Shown here one piece after another: positions 1 to 12,100 of a DNA stretch of 35,281 nucleotides. Source of the DNA: Anaerolineae bacterium (GTDB lineage Bacteria; Chloroflexota; Anaerolineae; Aggregatilineales; J027); assembly GCA_012031655.1 (NCBI GenBank), contig JAAUUD010000004.1, positions 1-35,281 of the forward strand, in the 5' to 3' direction. Position 1 is the stretch's first letter. Each line of letters opens with the position of its first letter. A program made the translations under genes and the position numbers. Below the pieces are notes generated by a model. The model made no database searches and was not told the DNA's origin. It saw nothing but the letters and a program-made list of their open reading frames with translations.

Positions 1-39
1 GTGCGACGGCACGATGGTGTGGTCGAGTTCGATCGACAT
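1..39 (-). CDS. 5' end of a VOC/glyoxalase-like gene (partial)
   Basis: Reading leftward from an ATG at 39, the 13 codons give MSIELDHTIVPSH, which resembles the start of VOC (glyoxalase/bleomycin-resistance) superfamily proteins. The rest lies outside the window. No Shine-Dalgarno sequence is visible; the 21 bases between this ATG and the stop at 61-63 are almost entirely G and C. The codons strongly prefer G or C in third position, unlike the genes to the right. With only 13 residues the assignment is tentative. It could also belong to foreign DNA joined at the contig end. Confidence 0.35.
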   Translation of the reverse strand, partial: MSIELDHTIVPSH

Positions 40-60
40 CGTGCGGGCCGGCCGCGCCGG

Positions 61-3000
61 CTACACATGCTGGTCGACGAGGATCGGGTTGCCGTCGGGG
101 TCGGTCTGGTTCTGGGCGGCGGTGCCTGCCGCAACCGTGCCACTCACCGGGATGGAGAAGTTGTCTGATTGAATGTCGTAGGAGGGGAAGCCGCCGCCAA
201 CATTCGCGGTAAAGCGCAGGCGGCCAAAGAGCGTGTTGGGCGGCGTGACGCCTGCTACGGTCCAGGTGGCGCGGGCAACCACGCTTTCGTTCGGTTGCAG
301 CGCGGTGCGGTTGCCATCAAAGGTGAAGTTCACGGTCACCGGGAAGGTGACGGTTGGTGCTGTACCCTGGCTGTTGCCGCTGGTGAGCACGAACATCCCT
401 TCGCCAGACCGACGCGGCGGGGCGGCAGCCGTCGTGTTGTTGATGGTCAACGCGAGGGTCATGGCCGAGAGCGGTTGGCTCCCCGTGTTGCGCACGGTGG
501 TCGTGAAGGTAAGGTTCTGACCCAGGATCGCCGGATTAGGCGAGAAGCTAAAGGCGCTCTCGGAGAAGGTCCAGCCGTTGCCGCTGGCGTTGCGGTTGCC
601 GTCTGGTCCAAAGCCGCCGATTTCCACGTTCGGGAGCTGGCGCGCAAAGCGGACTTCGGCGGTGTCGCTGGTCTCCAGGCCAGAGCCAGAAGCGCTCTGG
701 GCTTCGGCCTGAACGCGGATGATGAAGTTGTTCGGGTCTTGCCCGCTCACCACATATTGCAGGTCGTTGGACGCGTTGATCAGGTGGCCTGGGATGGTGG
801 CACTGATCGAGCAACTGCGGTTGACGGGCAAAGGATCGGGACAGTTCGCGCTGCCATCGCCGCCTGACAGGTTAAACTCCCACAGGTCCGTCAGATTGCG
901 GACCGGGGTGCCCTCTGTCAGCACGGTGTCGCTACCCGTGATGACTGTGTTGGTCTCCTGGTTGAGCTTGGCCTGCGCAAAGGTGAAGTCTGTCAGCGGC
1001 ACGGTGCCGGTGTTGGTCACCTGAAGGGTAAAGCGGATGCGCTGGTTGTCCGTCACGTTGAAAACGCCGTTGACCGGGTTCGTGAGGTCGGTCAGCAGCG
1101 CCACATCCAGGTCAACCTGTTCCACATCTGCATCCAGCAACGGGTTGTCGATCAGCAAGACGCCGTCCACACCGTTGATGCTGTAGCTTACATCCACGCT
1201 GAACTGCTTGTTGGTGCCCGCATCGGCATCCACCGGGCGGTAGAAGCAGGTGAAGGTCACGTAGTCGCCAGGGTTGGATAGCGTCCCCGTGAAGGTCCCG
1301 CCGAAAGAAGTCTCAGCCTCCACTTCCGCACAGCTCAGGGTGGGGCCGGTTCCAGCAAAGCTGGGGGTTGCCTGGATGTCCTCGATAATCAGCGCACCAG
1401 CCCCCACATTACGCAGGCGATAGGTGAGCTCGTACTGGTTATTGGCGGAGAGGAACTCCGGCGGCGTATCCGCCTGCGTGGGCGTGCTGACGTCGCTGGG
1501 GGCGTTGGTCGGCAGGAAGGTGAATTCCAGCGGCACCCCGACCTGTGCGGTGCCCTGTTCGGTCACCTGTGGCACGCCGTTAATGTTCAGCGTGGCGCTG
1601 TGCGTAATGACCACAGGCGGTGTTTGGCCTTCCAAAAAGTCCGCAGGGATGGTGCAACTGGCGCTGGTTTGCAGGGAAGCCCCACCTGCCAGGGTGGCAC
1701 CACCGGGTTGCCACAGGCCCGCCCCAGGCCCACTAGTGGCCCGGGTGAAGGCCCCTTCGCACTCTGCGGGGTCTGTCGCATCAATGGTCAGGCCGCTCAC
1801 TTCGTTCTGAGAGAAATTCTCCACCGTGTATTCAAAGACCAGATCACCGCCAGGGATGACCGGCGCTGGCGAGGTGATGGTCAGGTCCACAGCGGCGGTG
1901 ATGGCGATGCGGCTTTCTGCTGTTGCTTCGTCCTCGCTGCTGCCGTCCAGGCGCAAGGCGGCGCTGGTCACCAGGGTATCGCCTGGTTGCAGGCTTGTTT
2001 CGCTGAGCTGGCAACGGGCGATGAGGTCGTCATAGCGTGGGGCGATGAGCGGCAGGGTGTAGGTCATGGGGCTGGTGATGGCCACGCCTGCCGCACTCGC
2101 GGGTTGCGAGACTTCAAAGCTCGTGCAACCCGTTGGCGGCGTGATGATCAACGCCGCGTTGCGGATGGGTAGCTGTGCCAGGTTCTGGACCACGAAACGC
2201 AACAAGACCTCGCTGCCAACAAGCGTTGACTGTGGCCCCTGGATCGAGAGTGCCAGCGTTTCGCCCGCATCAACGACATCAGTTGTTGCGCTGGCGGAGG
2301 TAGTGCCGCTGGTGGTGGTGCCTGCGATGGCGTAGGTGACCTGGGCAGTCGCCACCAGCGGGTCACCGGGCAAGCCAGGGCGCGTGGCTGGGATGGTGTA
2401 GAGTACCGGCGGGGCAATCAACTGCTCGCCCTGCGCCAGTGTTTGCGGTGGGATCACGCTGGTGCTGATGCCTGGGGCGATCTGCACGCCCGTGATGTTA
2501 ATGGTCTGACCGCTGATGTTGGTAATCTGCACCGTGTAGGGGATGATCTGGCCCAGGGTGGCCACTTCTGGCGCGCTCAGGCTAACTGCCAGGTCCGCGG
2601 CGGTGTCATAGAGCAACACGCTGACCGTCTGGCCATCGACGCTTTCTGCCGAGCAACTGGCCGGGTCCTGGCCTTCGGGGCAGGCAATCGCCGTCAGGGT
2701 TCGGTTGATGAGATCGCCGGGTTGGTCCGTGGCGCTGATGGTGTAGCTCAGCGTGACGGTGCGGCGCTGGAATGGTTGCAAGATCACGCCGTCAGGCGGG
2801 AAGGGATCACCCGTCAGGAAGTCGCGCAGGGTGCCGCCGCTGGGCGAGAGCACGAGCGTATGGACGTTGTAGGCCGTGCTGGCACTTGAATTGAACAGCT
2901 CGAACTGGAACTGAACGTTGCCGCCCACGTTGTAGGGAGCTGGGTTGGGTGCTGCCTCTCCCGAGACCACCACGGCCCCCGTCGCGATATCTAACCGGGC

Positions 3001-3102
3001 AACCGCTTCGGTTGGTTCAAGCTGGAGCGCCCCAACCAGCCCGGTTGCGGTCGCGCGGTTCAGGGTGGGGTCCGCAAAACCGTTTTCTGGCACGCGATAG
3101 GG
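61..3102 (-). CDS. Giant DUF11 protein, segment 8: C-terminal modules
   Basis: About six modules start near 2605 (LAVSLSAPEVATLGQ), 2260 (LALSIQGPQSTLVGS), 1890 (VDLTITSPAPVIPGGD), 1530 (EFTFLPTNAPSD), 1110 (VDLDVALLTDLTNPVNG) and 550 (FSFSPNPAILGQNLTF). Paired cysteines occur in several modules. The protein stops at TAG 61-63 directly after a module, with no sorting signal or anchor. The last residues, DPDGNPILVDQHV, have GC-rich third positions and look like the tail of a glyoxalase-family protein, so the true C-terminus may be missing. Confidence 0.85.
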   Translation of the reverse strand, partial: PYRVPENGFADPTLNRATATGLVGALQLEPTEAVARLDIATGAVVVSGEAAPNPAPYNVGGNVQFQFELFNSSASTAYNVHTLVLSPSGGTLRDFLTGDPFPPDGVILQPFQRRTVTLSYTISATDQPGDLINRTLTAIACPEGQDPASCSAESVDGQTVSVLLYDTAADLAVSLSAPEVATLGQIIPYTVQITNISGQTINITGVQIAPGISTSVIPPQTLAQGEQLIAPPVLYTIPATRPGLPGDPLVATAQVTYAIAGTTTSGTTSASATTDVVDAGETLALSIQGPQSTLVGSEVLLRFVVQNLAQLPIRNAALIITPPTGCTSFEVSQPASAAGVAITSPMTYTLPLIAPRYDDLIARCQLSETSLQPGDTLVTSAALRLDGSSEDEATAESRIAITAAVDLTITSPAPVIPGGDLVFEYTVENFSQNEVSGLTIDATDPAECEGAFTRATSGPGAGLWQPGGATLAGGASLQTSASCTIPADFLEGQTPPVVITHSATLNINGVPQVTEQGTAQVGVPLEFTFLPTNAPSDVSTPTQADTPPEFLSANNQYELTYRLRNVGAGALIIEDIQATPSFAGTGPTLSCAEVEAETSFGGTFTGTLSNPGDYVTFTCFYRPVDADAGTNKQFSVDVSYSINGVDGVLLIDNPLLDADVEQVDLDVALLTDLTNPVNGVFNVTDNQRIRFTLQVTNTGTVPLTDFTFAQAKLNQETNTVITGSDTVLTEGTPVRNLTDLWEFNLSGGDGSANCPDPLPVNRSCSISATIPGHLINASNDLQYVVSGQDPNNFIIRVQAEAQSASGSGLETSDTAEVRFARQLPNVEIGGFGPDGNRNASGNGWTFSESAFSFSPNPAILGQNLTFTTTVRNTGSQPLSAMTLALTINNTTAAAPPRRSGEGMFVLTSGNSQGTAPTVTFPVTVNFTFDGNRTALQPNESVVARATWTVAGVTPPNTLFGRLRFTANVGGGFPSYDIQSDNFSIPVSGTVAAGTAAQNQTDPDGNPILVDQHV

Positions 3103-6100
3103 AAGAACAACGTCACGCTGTCTGGGCTGGGGCCCAGGCCATCGCTGGGGCTACGCGCCGCAAAGGCGTTGTTCCAGGCGGTGTCCCAGTTCACGGCGCT
3201 GCCGGGTGGCAAGCTGGCCAGGTACGCTTCCAGGAGGGGGTCGCTCACCTCAATCTGGCGCACATTCTGGCCCCCCAGGCTGGTGAGGGTGATGCGGTAG
3301 AAGATGTCGTCGCCTGGGCGCGCCACGCTGATCTCCTGGCCCGGAACCAGCGTGCTATCGCCGCTATCTTCGGCGCGCAGGACCACTTTTTCGATTTGCA
3401 GGCCCTGGTTGGTGCTTTCTACTCGCTGGAAGGTACAGGTGGTTTGGGCGGTGATGGGCACAAATGCGCCGGCGACATTCTGCTGAGCAGTGATCGTCAG
3501 CGTATATTCCTGCACGCTTGGGGCCGGGGCCGGTTGCACCGTAACGCTAAAGGCACCCAACTGGGTTGTATCCTGGCCGGGGTCCAGCGTGAGGGGCAGC
3601 GCTGCCGGGGTGATGTCTTCACCATTGTCGTTCAGGAAGACGAAGCCGCCCAGCGTGGCCCCGGCGGTTGTGCTGGTGTTGGTGAGCGTGACATCAAAGG
3701 CCTGGTTGGTGCCAGCCGTCGCCAGGATGGTTCCTGCGCAGGTCGGGCTAAGGTCCACCAACAGGTCGCTGGTAGCCACGCGGATCACCGCAGATTGCTC
3801 AATGGGCGTACCCGCAGGCGAGCCTGACGTATCCAGCACAAAGTTCACATTAACGCTGGTTTCGAAAGGATCCTCTGCATCCGCGGGCAGCAGGCGGCTG
3901 TAGATACAGACGGCGGTATCGCCTTCGCCACGCGACCCAAACGCCCTGCCGTGCCAGACCCCCAGCCACTCATGGGCGGGCTGTCGATGCTGGTTGGAAC
4001 GCCAACCAGCCAGCACCCGGCCTCCATGAGGCTATTGGCCAGCGTGCCGCGCGCGGTGTCCGTCACGCTGAAGTTGGTCATGGGCAGATTGGAGCGGTTC
4101 TCCAGCACGATGCGGTACCAGATGGTCTCGCCGGGGCGGGCAACCTGGTCGCAGTTGGTGAAGATGGCCGGGTCCAGCGGGTTGGTCAACTCAGATTGGC
4201 AGGCGTCGTAGGTGACGATTAGCTCGCCAGCGCGGATGTTCAGGATGTTCTGGTTGGTGGCGTCGTCGCGGGCAATGCCTTCGCGGAAGCCAACCGCCGT
4301 GACGGCATTGATGAGGCGGCCATCACCGTCTTCATCATCGCGGGGGAGTTCCAGGGTATAGGGGTAGGTGATAACCGGGCCGATTTCGCCCTCATTGGGC
4401 TCCAGTGGACCGGGATCCGGTCGCGCCAGGGTTTCGCCAGGCTCCAGGATGTTGGACTCGTCGCGGTCGGTGGTGCTCAGGTCATCCGGGCCAAAGGGGC
4501 CATCGCCCCAATCTGAGGGTGGGGTGGGCCACTGTAGGAGGCTTGCCCGTTCGGGGTCGGGTCCTGGATGATCAACTGGCCCATGGCATTCCAGCTGATG
4601 GGGGTGCCAGGGTTGTTGGTGCGCCAGTTCCAGGGCGTGTAGGTTTGCCCGGTGGCATTGAGCACCGTGTTAGGGGCAGTGGTTCCATCTGGGTCGATGA
4701 CCACCGCATCCGTCAGCACCACCCGGTCGAACTCCTGGAAGCTGAAGTTGCCGAGGGTGATTTCGTAGAACACACCCTGCCCCTCGGATTGCGAGCCGAC
4801 CAGCTCTGCACCCGGCGTGAGGCCCCCCGCACCAGTCTGGAAGGTGCAGACGGATTGCGTGCCGGGGATGGGCTCGGTGGGCGTATTGATGCCGTTGCTG
4901 GCCGGGTCGCAGTTTAGCGCGCGCTTGTTAACGATGAGGCCCGCCGTGCGGATCTCGATCTGCTCCGAGGTCAGGTCCAGCAGTGGGATGTCTGCCACCA
5001 GGTCCTGGCCTTCGACCTTCACCACGTTCACGTATTCGTTGGCGGGGAAGACGTTTGGCACTTGCAGAGTAATGGTGGCGACTGCAACGCATTCTGGGAT
5101 GAGCACTGCGGTGATGTTCGGCACAATCGGCACGACTGTCGAGCCACCCGCCGAGGTGGGGATGAGATTGGTGCCATTGTAGACCTGGAAACCTTCTTCG
5201 CAATCGGTCAGCGTGAAGCTTTCGATGGGTAGGTCACCGGTCAGGGACGGGCCAGGCGGGATGTTCCCGTCGGGCGAGTCGATTACACGGTCAATCCGCA
5301 CCGGGTTGTCCCCGGTGTTGATGAGCCGGATCGTATAGGTGACGTTGTCTCCAATGGTGGCCCCGCTGACGTTGGCTTGCTTGCTGATGCGCAGGCCAAG
5401 GTTTAGCAAGTCCACAACTGCGGTGTCGGAACCGGGCACTGGCAGGTAGGTGTCTGTATTGCCATCGACCAGCGTGCCTGTGGCAAAGGCTGTATTGATG
5501 AAGGGATCAATCTGGTCCAGCACGTCCAGCAGGCTGGGCGAGTCTGGCGCATTGCCGTAGCGCCCGGTGGAGGAGTTATAAGCATCGCAGGACGTGCCCT
5601 GGACTCCACTGGGGTTAGCTGGCGACCACGGAACCACGTCTGGGCCGTTCCAGGCCACGCAACGCGGCAGGGTGGGCAGGCGATATTCCACGCTGAAGGC
5701 ATCGAAAGGCTCCAGGACGTCAATGATGCCGTCTCCGTTGGGGTCCTGGTTGCCTTCCGTGAAGAAGGTGACGTTTGGCCCTGGCTGCAAGCGGACCGCT
5801 GTAGGGAACTCCAGGTTAAAGCGATCATCCCAGACCAGCACATCGAAGACGTTTGCCTGCCCCACGTTGGTCACAGTGATCTGATAGCGCACCTGGTTCC
5901 CCAGCACCGTCACAACCGGGCTGGCTACCTTCTCCACCAGCAATTGAGACTCAGTAATGCGCAGCGAGGCCCTGGTCTCGTCGCTTTGAATTTCGCCATC
6001 CAGCTCGCCACCGTTGCTATCTACGATGCGCGCTAGCACCCCGGCTTCATTGACCAGGGGGTCGGGGTCTGTGATGAGCACATCCTGGGTGTATGTGAAA

Positions 6101-9100
6101 GTGGCCGAGGTGCCAGAGGGCAACACGCCAATGCTGGGCTGCCCGTTGGTGTCATCCGGCCATTCCCAGCCTGCGTCGCAGAAGTTGATCGAGGTGGTGG
6201 GTGGGGGATTGCTGGCGCAGTCTCCGTTCCCGTTGGCCGGATCATGGAAATCAAAGGGGATGGGGTTGCCGTCTGGGTCTACCTGATCCGTAAAAAGCTG
6301 CCCACCCAGGCGCGAGTCGAACACATCCAGCAATTCCAGGCTGATGCTGGGGTTGTCGCTTTCGTTGAAGATCTCCAGGCGGTAGGTGACCTGCTCGCCG
6401 GGGAAGGCGATGTTAGGGATTACCCTCTTGGAGATGAACACGAATTCATTCTTCAGGTCGATCAGCAGCGGGTCCGCAGCAAAAGAAATTTCCGGCTCTT
6501 CTTCCACCCCGGGCGAAATATCCACTGCCAGGATCGAGGCGATGATCTCCAGCGGGTCCACCTCAGAAGGCAGCAGCAGGAAGGGCAGGCAAAGGGTGAC
6601 TTCGGCAGGTTCGGCGCCATCCTGGCCAGTGGGCGGCAGCAGGGAGTCGCGCAGGAAGATCACCTCCTGGTTTTCTGCGTTCTGGGTGATGCCAACGACC
6701 GGGTTCGGCTGGCCAGCCGTGCTTTGGGCCAGGGTCAGCAGGGCGTTCTGGGCGTCTACTTCCAGCGTTTTAGACCCGTTATTGATGGCCACCACCAGGT
6801 TTTCCTGTGGGAAGGCGTAAGTTTTGTTGCCCCCAACGCGGAATTCGAACTGGATCAACACGTTGCTGTTGACGGAAATTTCAGGGACACCATCGCCATT
6901 GCGGTCCACCTCGGCGCGGGTGGCATCGCGCAGGTATGGCTCAACGCCTTGAGACTCGCAGGATTGACTGCGTAGCACGGTGCCAGTCCCGCCCGGCGGC
7001 ACTTCATAAATTTCTGGCGTGATGGTCAACACGGGCGGGGTAACCGCGATGCTGGCTGTGGCTTCAACATCTGGCAGCAGGGTTGCGTCTTCACCCGTAC
7101 CCACCTGGCCACTCACAATGACCGTGTTGGAGAACGTCCCGGCGGCAGTGGGGGGGATGACGGTATTCACCAGCAGGGTCAAGGTGTTGCTGCCGCTGCC
7201 CGCAGGCCCCAGCACGATGGCCGGCTGCAACTCAGAGCCATCCGCGCTGAAGTTCAAACAGTTGCCAACCCCACCCGCAGTAGCCGGCGAGGCCGGCGAG
7301 GCATCCGCGCAATCCAGCGGGATATCTGGGTTGAGGTCCTGCACATTGAGCAGGGTGATGGCAAAGGCCGTGGCGGTGTTGGTGATGGTGATTTGATATT
7401 CAACAGTGGTCCCAATGGGCGCAACCGTCTCCAGGGGAGAGAGGATTTCCTTGGTGACCTGAAGTGGTGCTTCTGTCAGCACTTCTACAGAGGCCGTAGT
7501 CCCCATAATGGGGTCGTAGCCACGGTAGGGTGGGTAAAAGTCTTCCAGGACACCCGGCGCGTGTGGCACGAAGCCAAGGTTATTGTCCGCTGCATAGAAG
7601 TCGGCCTGTACGGCGTTGACCAGTTCTTCGGGGGCATCTGGGGGTACGCGATAAACCATAGGGATGGTGTTGGGTGCGGGCGGGTCGGCGGGTGGGACGG
7701 TGTAGGGCCCAGGTGGCGGGTCCGTGAAAGCCGGGAAGCTCTGGAAGGTGCCACCGCCCTGGCTCTGGCGACGGGGCAGGAATCCGCCATCTGCGCTGAT
7801 GATGCGGTTCGTGGGGTTGGCAACGTTCGGGTAACTGATCTCGATGAGGTCCGGCCCCAGCAAGGCATCAGTCACCTGCTCCACGTTCAGGTCCACCTGT
7901 TCGCTGATGTTGATCAGGGTGAGGTTGTAGAGGATGATGTCATTCGCAAAGGCCAGGTCGCGGTCTGCCGATTTGGCCAACTGGAGCGGGTTGGCGGCGA
8001 TGAAGAAGGGCGTCCAGGTCCATGTGCTGCCACCGAAGCGGTCTCCGATGCCGCTGACGCCGCAGGGCTGTTCGCCCAGGTTGGCCAGGCTAGGGGGCAG
8101 ATCGGTAATATAATTCATTTCCCAGAAAATCTCGCGCTCCGAGGCGAAGAAGGGCGTGCCAAACAGGGCATCGTCGATGTCTCCGCGGCCTAAATAGCCG
8201 TCCTCTTCCGGCTTGTATTGGAAGTCGCGCGGACGGATCAGCACCCTGAATTCGTACTGGAAGGAGTCGGTACTGAACAGGTCGTTCGCGATGCTGTTGC
8301 TACCGGGCAGGACTGCTGCGCCATTGCGGAACTGCAAAGGGCTTCCGTCGCTGTAGGTGGTGATGGGGAGCACGTTGCGCCCAATGAAGGGATTACTATC
8401 ATAGGTAACGTCTGTTTGGTAGCGGTGGTCTTCCAGAAAGTCAAACAGGATGTCATCCTGGCCTAGGTTCTGGATCACGATGCCAAAGCGCACGGTTTCG
8501 CCCAGGGTGGGGAGGCCATCGGTATCCGTGGTTTCCGGGGAGAGGTAGTTGATGAACTGAAAACACTGATGGGACAGCCGAATTCGACCCTGGCGCTGTC
8601 GGAAGCGGTTACGATATCGTCATCGGATTGGCGCTCGCCGCGCACTGTGGCGACGTTGGTGTATTGCTCGCCCTCGTGCACACCACTCAGGGGTGGAGGT
8701 TGCACTTCGTAGAAGAGCTCCATCCTGCCGCTCGGCAACAGGCGGACATTGCCTGGGGAAACTTCCAGGTCTCCTGTAAAGTCCAGCAGGTTGGCCGTGC
8801 GGGGGGTGCTATTGCAGTCTGGGACGCAGATCTGGTTCGCCTGAAGCGCGGGCGTGAAGACATCAGTAAAAGCTTCGTTTTCCACCGCGGTGGGGAAGTC
8901 GACGTGCTGATACTCGGATTGATTGACCACCGTGATGCTGTAGGGAATGAGATCATCGGGCAGGGCTTGTTCAAACCCGGCAATTTTCTCCAGCAACAGG
9001 TGGGGCACCACCGCGATTTCCAGCACGCCCAGGTCCACCGCAGTTTCACCCGTGGGCTGGCCTGTGTTGATGTCAATCACATCGGCTTTGATGGCGGCTT

Positions 9101-12100
9101 CGTAGCGGAGTGTGGTTCCCGCCTCGATAATATCCTGAAAGTCAAATGTGCATACGCCAGAAAACGTCTGCTCTGGCTGCACCCCGTCCAGTTCAGTCGC
9201 TTGATTCACGTCAAAGGTGCATAGGCGGAAGCCGTTGTTGGGGTTTGCATCCTGCCATTCATCAAAGCCAAGGCCCTGCGGCAGGCGCCCAACATTAGGT
9301 CCGTTGATTGGCTCCAATAGACTCATCACCTGAACGTTATCGAGGATGCGCCCCGAGGCCCCCGTGCCTTCGTCCGGCGAGATATTGGTAAAGGTAAAGA
9401 AGATGGGAATTCCGAAGTCGCCGCGTACCAGCGTAGCTGGCCCCTGGAGCGTCAGGCCCAGATCGGCAGTGGCCAGTGGCAGCACGGTCGAGGCGCGGAT
9501 GGTCAGCTGGCGCCCGTTCGGGTCGAGGCCTTGCAGCACCACCTGGATCACCAGTGGGTTAGGATACTCCAGACCTTCTTGCAGGGTAATGAGACGTGCA
9601 TCCAGGCGGGCCGGGTCAAAAGGCAAAAAATTGACGGGTGGCGCTTTCATTGAAGGGGTTGATACCAAAGTCCACCTCAGCAGGCGGGTCTGCGTCGGGG
9701 TCGCCGTCTACGTCAAGATCATACATGTTGTTGGTTGCCGTGGCCCCGCTGGCGCAACTTTCGGCGCTAACCGGGCTGCCTACGATGCAATAGTAATGGT
9801 TTGTGATCTCGAACGTCGCAGCGCCGACGTTGGTGGCCGAATAGCGCAGGCGATACTCTACATCATTGAGGTTGGGATACAGACCTTCGTTGATCGGTAG
9901 GTTGGTGGTTGTATCAAATATCGCCAGTGTGGTGTCGATTTGCACGGGTGAAACCGACAGCGTAATGACATCACGATCAAAGAAGCCGGCGCTTTGATCG
10001 GCGGGTTCGCCTGGGCTGCAATTCTGCCGGCCATCGACTTCAAAAATCAGGATGAGTGGGTCTGTGGTTTCTTCCGTTACCCGATAGACCGGGCGGTAGC
10101 GGTTGACCTCATCCGGCGAGGCGCCTGGCGGGAGGATAGGGTCGGGTTGTGTGGTGGCGATGTCCGCTCCACTACCGGCCTGGTTGAGTCGGTTCGGGGT
10201 GGCGTCCAGCGGCCAGTTCATCTCGATGGGGTCGGGCAGGGCGGTTTCTACCCCGGTTACCGGGTCCAGTTCATACCAGTTGACTTGAACATTGCAACGA
10301 CTGGTCGCCGAATTGTTGTCCACGATCAGGTCAAAGGTCAGTTCATCACCGCGCAGTACGGTAATTTCGCTGATGTCCGGCTTGCCAGGGACCGGCGTTT
10401 GGTTAGGGTCAGTGCGGTCATTGGCGGCAATAGAGTTTGTGGCTGTATCCCAGAGCCGACTGGAGATGGTCAGGTTGTTGTTGGTGAGTTCGGTCGTCAG
10501 GTTGACGGTTGTATTGATCACTGTGCCATTGCTGCGCGTGGCACGCATGCGCAACTGCTGCACAACCGGGTCTTCGTAAGTCGGCGGGAAGGTGGGGATG
10601 GTGTAGGTCCACTCATAGGCCGGGCCGGTGCCTTCCAGGCAGGTCTGCGGAGGGAAGGCGGTGCTGCCGGGTTCACTGGGTGTTGAGGGGTAAAGTTGAT
10701 CCCCGGTGGCGGGGTCGCGGTAGACCAACTCAGGATAGGTTGAAAGCGTGGCCCCCCCCGTTGATTTGTCGGATATTTGTGCGGTTGCCGGTGATCTTGG
10801 TTGGGCTATTGCCCAGGAACTCGATTTTGGTGAAGCTAGTGGCGTCCGCATTGCAAACCTGGAGTTGATAGGTGATCGTTTCGCCAGGTTGAAAGCCAGG
10901 TCCCCCCGTTTGAGAAGCTGGTAAGGTTGTCAGAATTAGCTGAAGCTGGGATTCTGCCTTGAGGATGGAAACCGTGGCTTCATCATTGATCTCTACAGTA
11001 ACATCATTGACCAGGCGTGCATAGGCAATTACCTGGTTCCGAAGTGGATTGGTATCCTCACCCCGCACCTGATATTGGGTTGTGATCACGGTTGAACAGC
11101 TTTGGCCTGCGGGGGCTGTACAGTTCTCGTTGTCGTCCAGCGGGTAGAGGGTCAAACTGGCGGGGGAGCAAGCGTTGCCCGGTCAGGCTGTCATCAATGC
11201 GGATGCGATTGACTGGCAAATCTCCGGTGTTGGTGATGGTGATCTCGTAGCTCACCGTTTCTCCAACCGCGACTAGCGTACGCACCTGGCCAGTTGTGGG
11301 ATCCACCGGCCCCGTAACGCGCTTGCTGACGCTGATCTGGGCCAACCCAATCGGAAAGCTGATAAAAACCGGCAGGATGGAAATTAGTGAGTCGTTCGCT
11401 GGGTAGGAAAAAGCCCGCAGGTTGCCTTCCAGGCTGTAAATCCCGGTTGCGGAGGAAAGACTACGCTGAAAAACGCAAAAAACTCGCTCGTTTTCATTGA
11501 GCTGGAGGTTGTAGATGTTGCCGGGATTATCGTTGTAGCCGAGTTGCTGACCGAAAAAGGTGGCGGGGGTAAAGCCTGCGGGGTCAATGTTGTTCAGGCC
11601 GGTGAGCACATCAAAGCTTGGGTTGGCTGGCGAAAAGCGGAAGTAGCCCTCATTGGCCTGGTTGCCCGGTGGGGCAGACCCCAGGGGAGCACCAGCTTCC
11701 GTTGTGGTGCGGCATTCCGAAATCGATCCCAGCGTTGGGTTATCACTAATCACCCGAACCGCAGAGGCATCGTTATTTTGCCCGGCCAGGCTGGTGAGGT
11801 CAATCACGAACCAGGCGTTTTCGCCTGCTTCACGCGCACCAGCCACCCCGGCACCCGTCCCGCCGACCACACCAACCGGGAGTGTCAGGCGCTGTGGATT
11901 GCTGGGGGAGGCCACGATCTGCAAGAAAGGCCCCCCAACCAGGGCAATATAGGAGCGCGTGATACTGCGGTTGGTGGCAGGCGCACTTTGCAGGGTGAAG
12001 TTATATTGCACCCGTAACTCAACGTAGTCGGCAACGTTGGCTGGAATGGTAATCGGAGCCAGATAGAATGCATCGGTGAGGCCAGAGCTGTTGGGTGTAT

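Larger units (their letters stand above)
430..11350 (-). repeat. Tandem DUF11-like module array (protein-level repeats)
   Basis: About 18 diverged copies of a roughly 110-170-residue beta-sandwich unit begin near 11350, 10975, 10480, 9960, 9460, 9000, 7990, 7460, 6440, 5945, 5400, 4935, 4190, 3405, 2605, 2260, 1890, 1530, 1110 and 550; a few of these are weak. The shared signature is an aliphatic-Lys/Ser strand, a Pro- or Gly-rich turn, then [YF]x[IL]x[VL]xNxG. Copies are too diverged for nucleotide repeats, implying old duplications. Confidence 0.7.

Noticed and set aside
2949-3827. 292-codon plus-strand open frame opposite the giant gene
   Set aside because: It is the complement of DUF11 coding sequence, is Arg/Gly/Ala-rich and has no signature.
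10752-11166. Programmed frameshifting in the giant gene
   Set aside because: The breaks differ in type and context, lack slippery heptamers with downstream structure, and similar breaks hit eight other unrelated genes.
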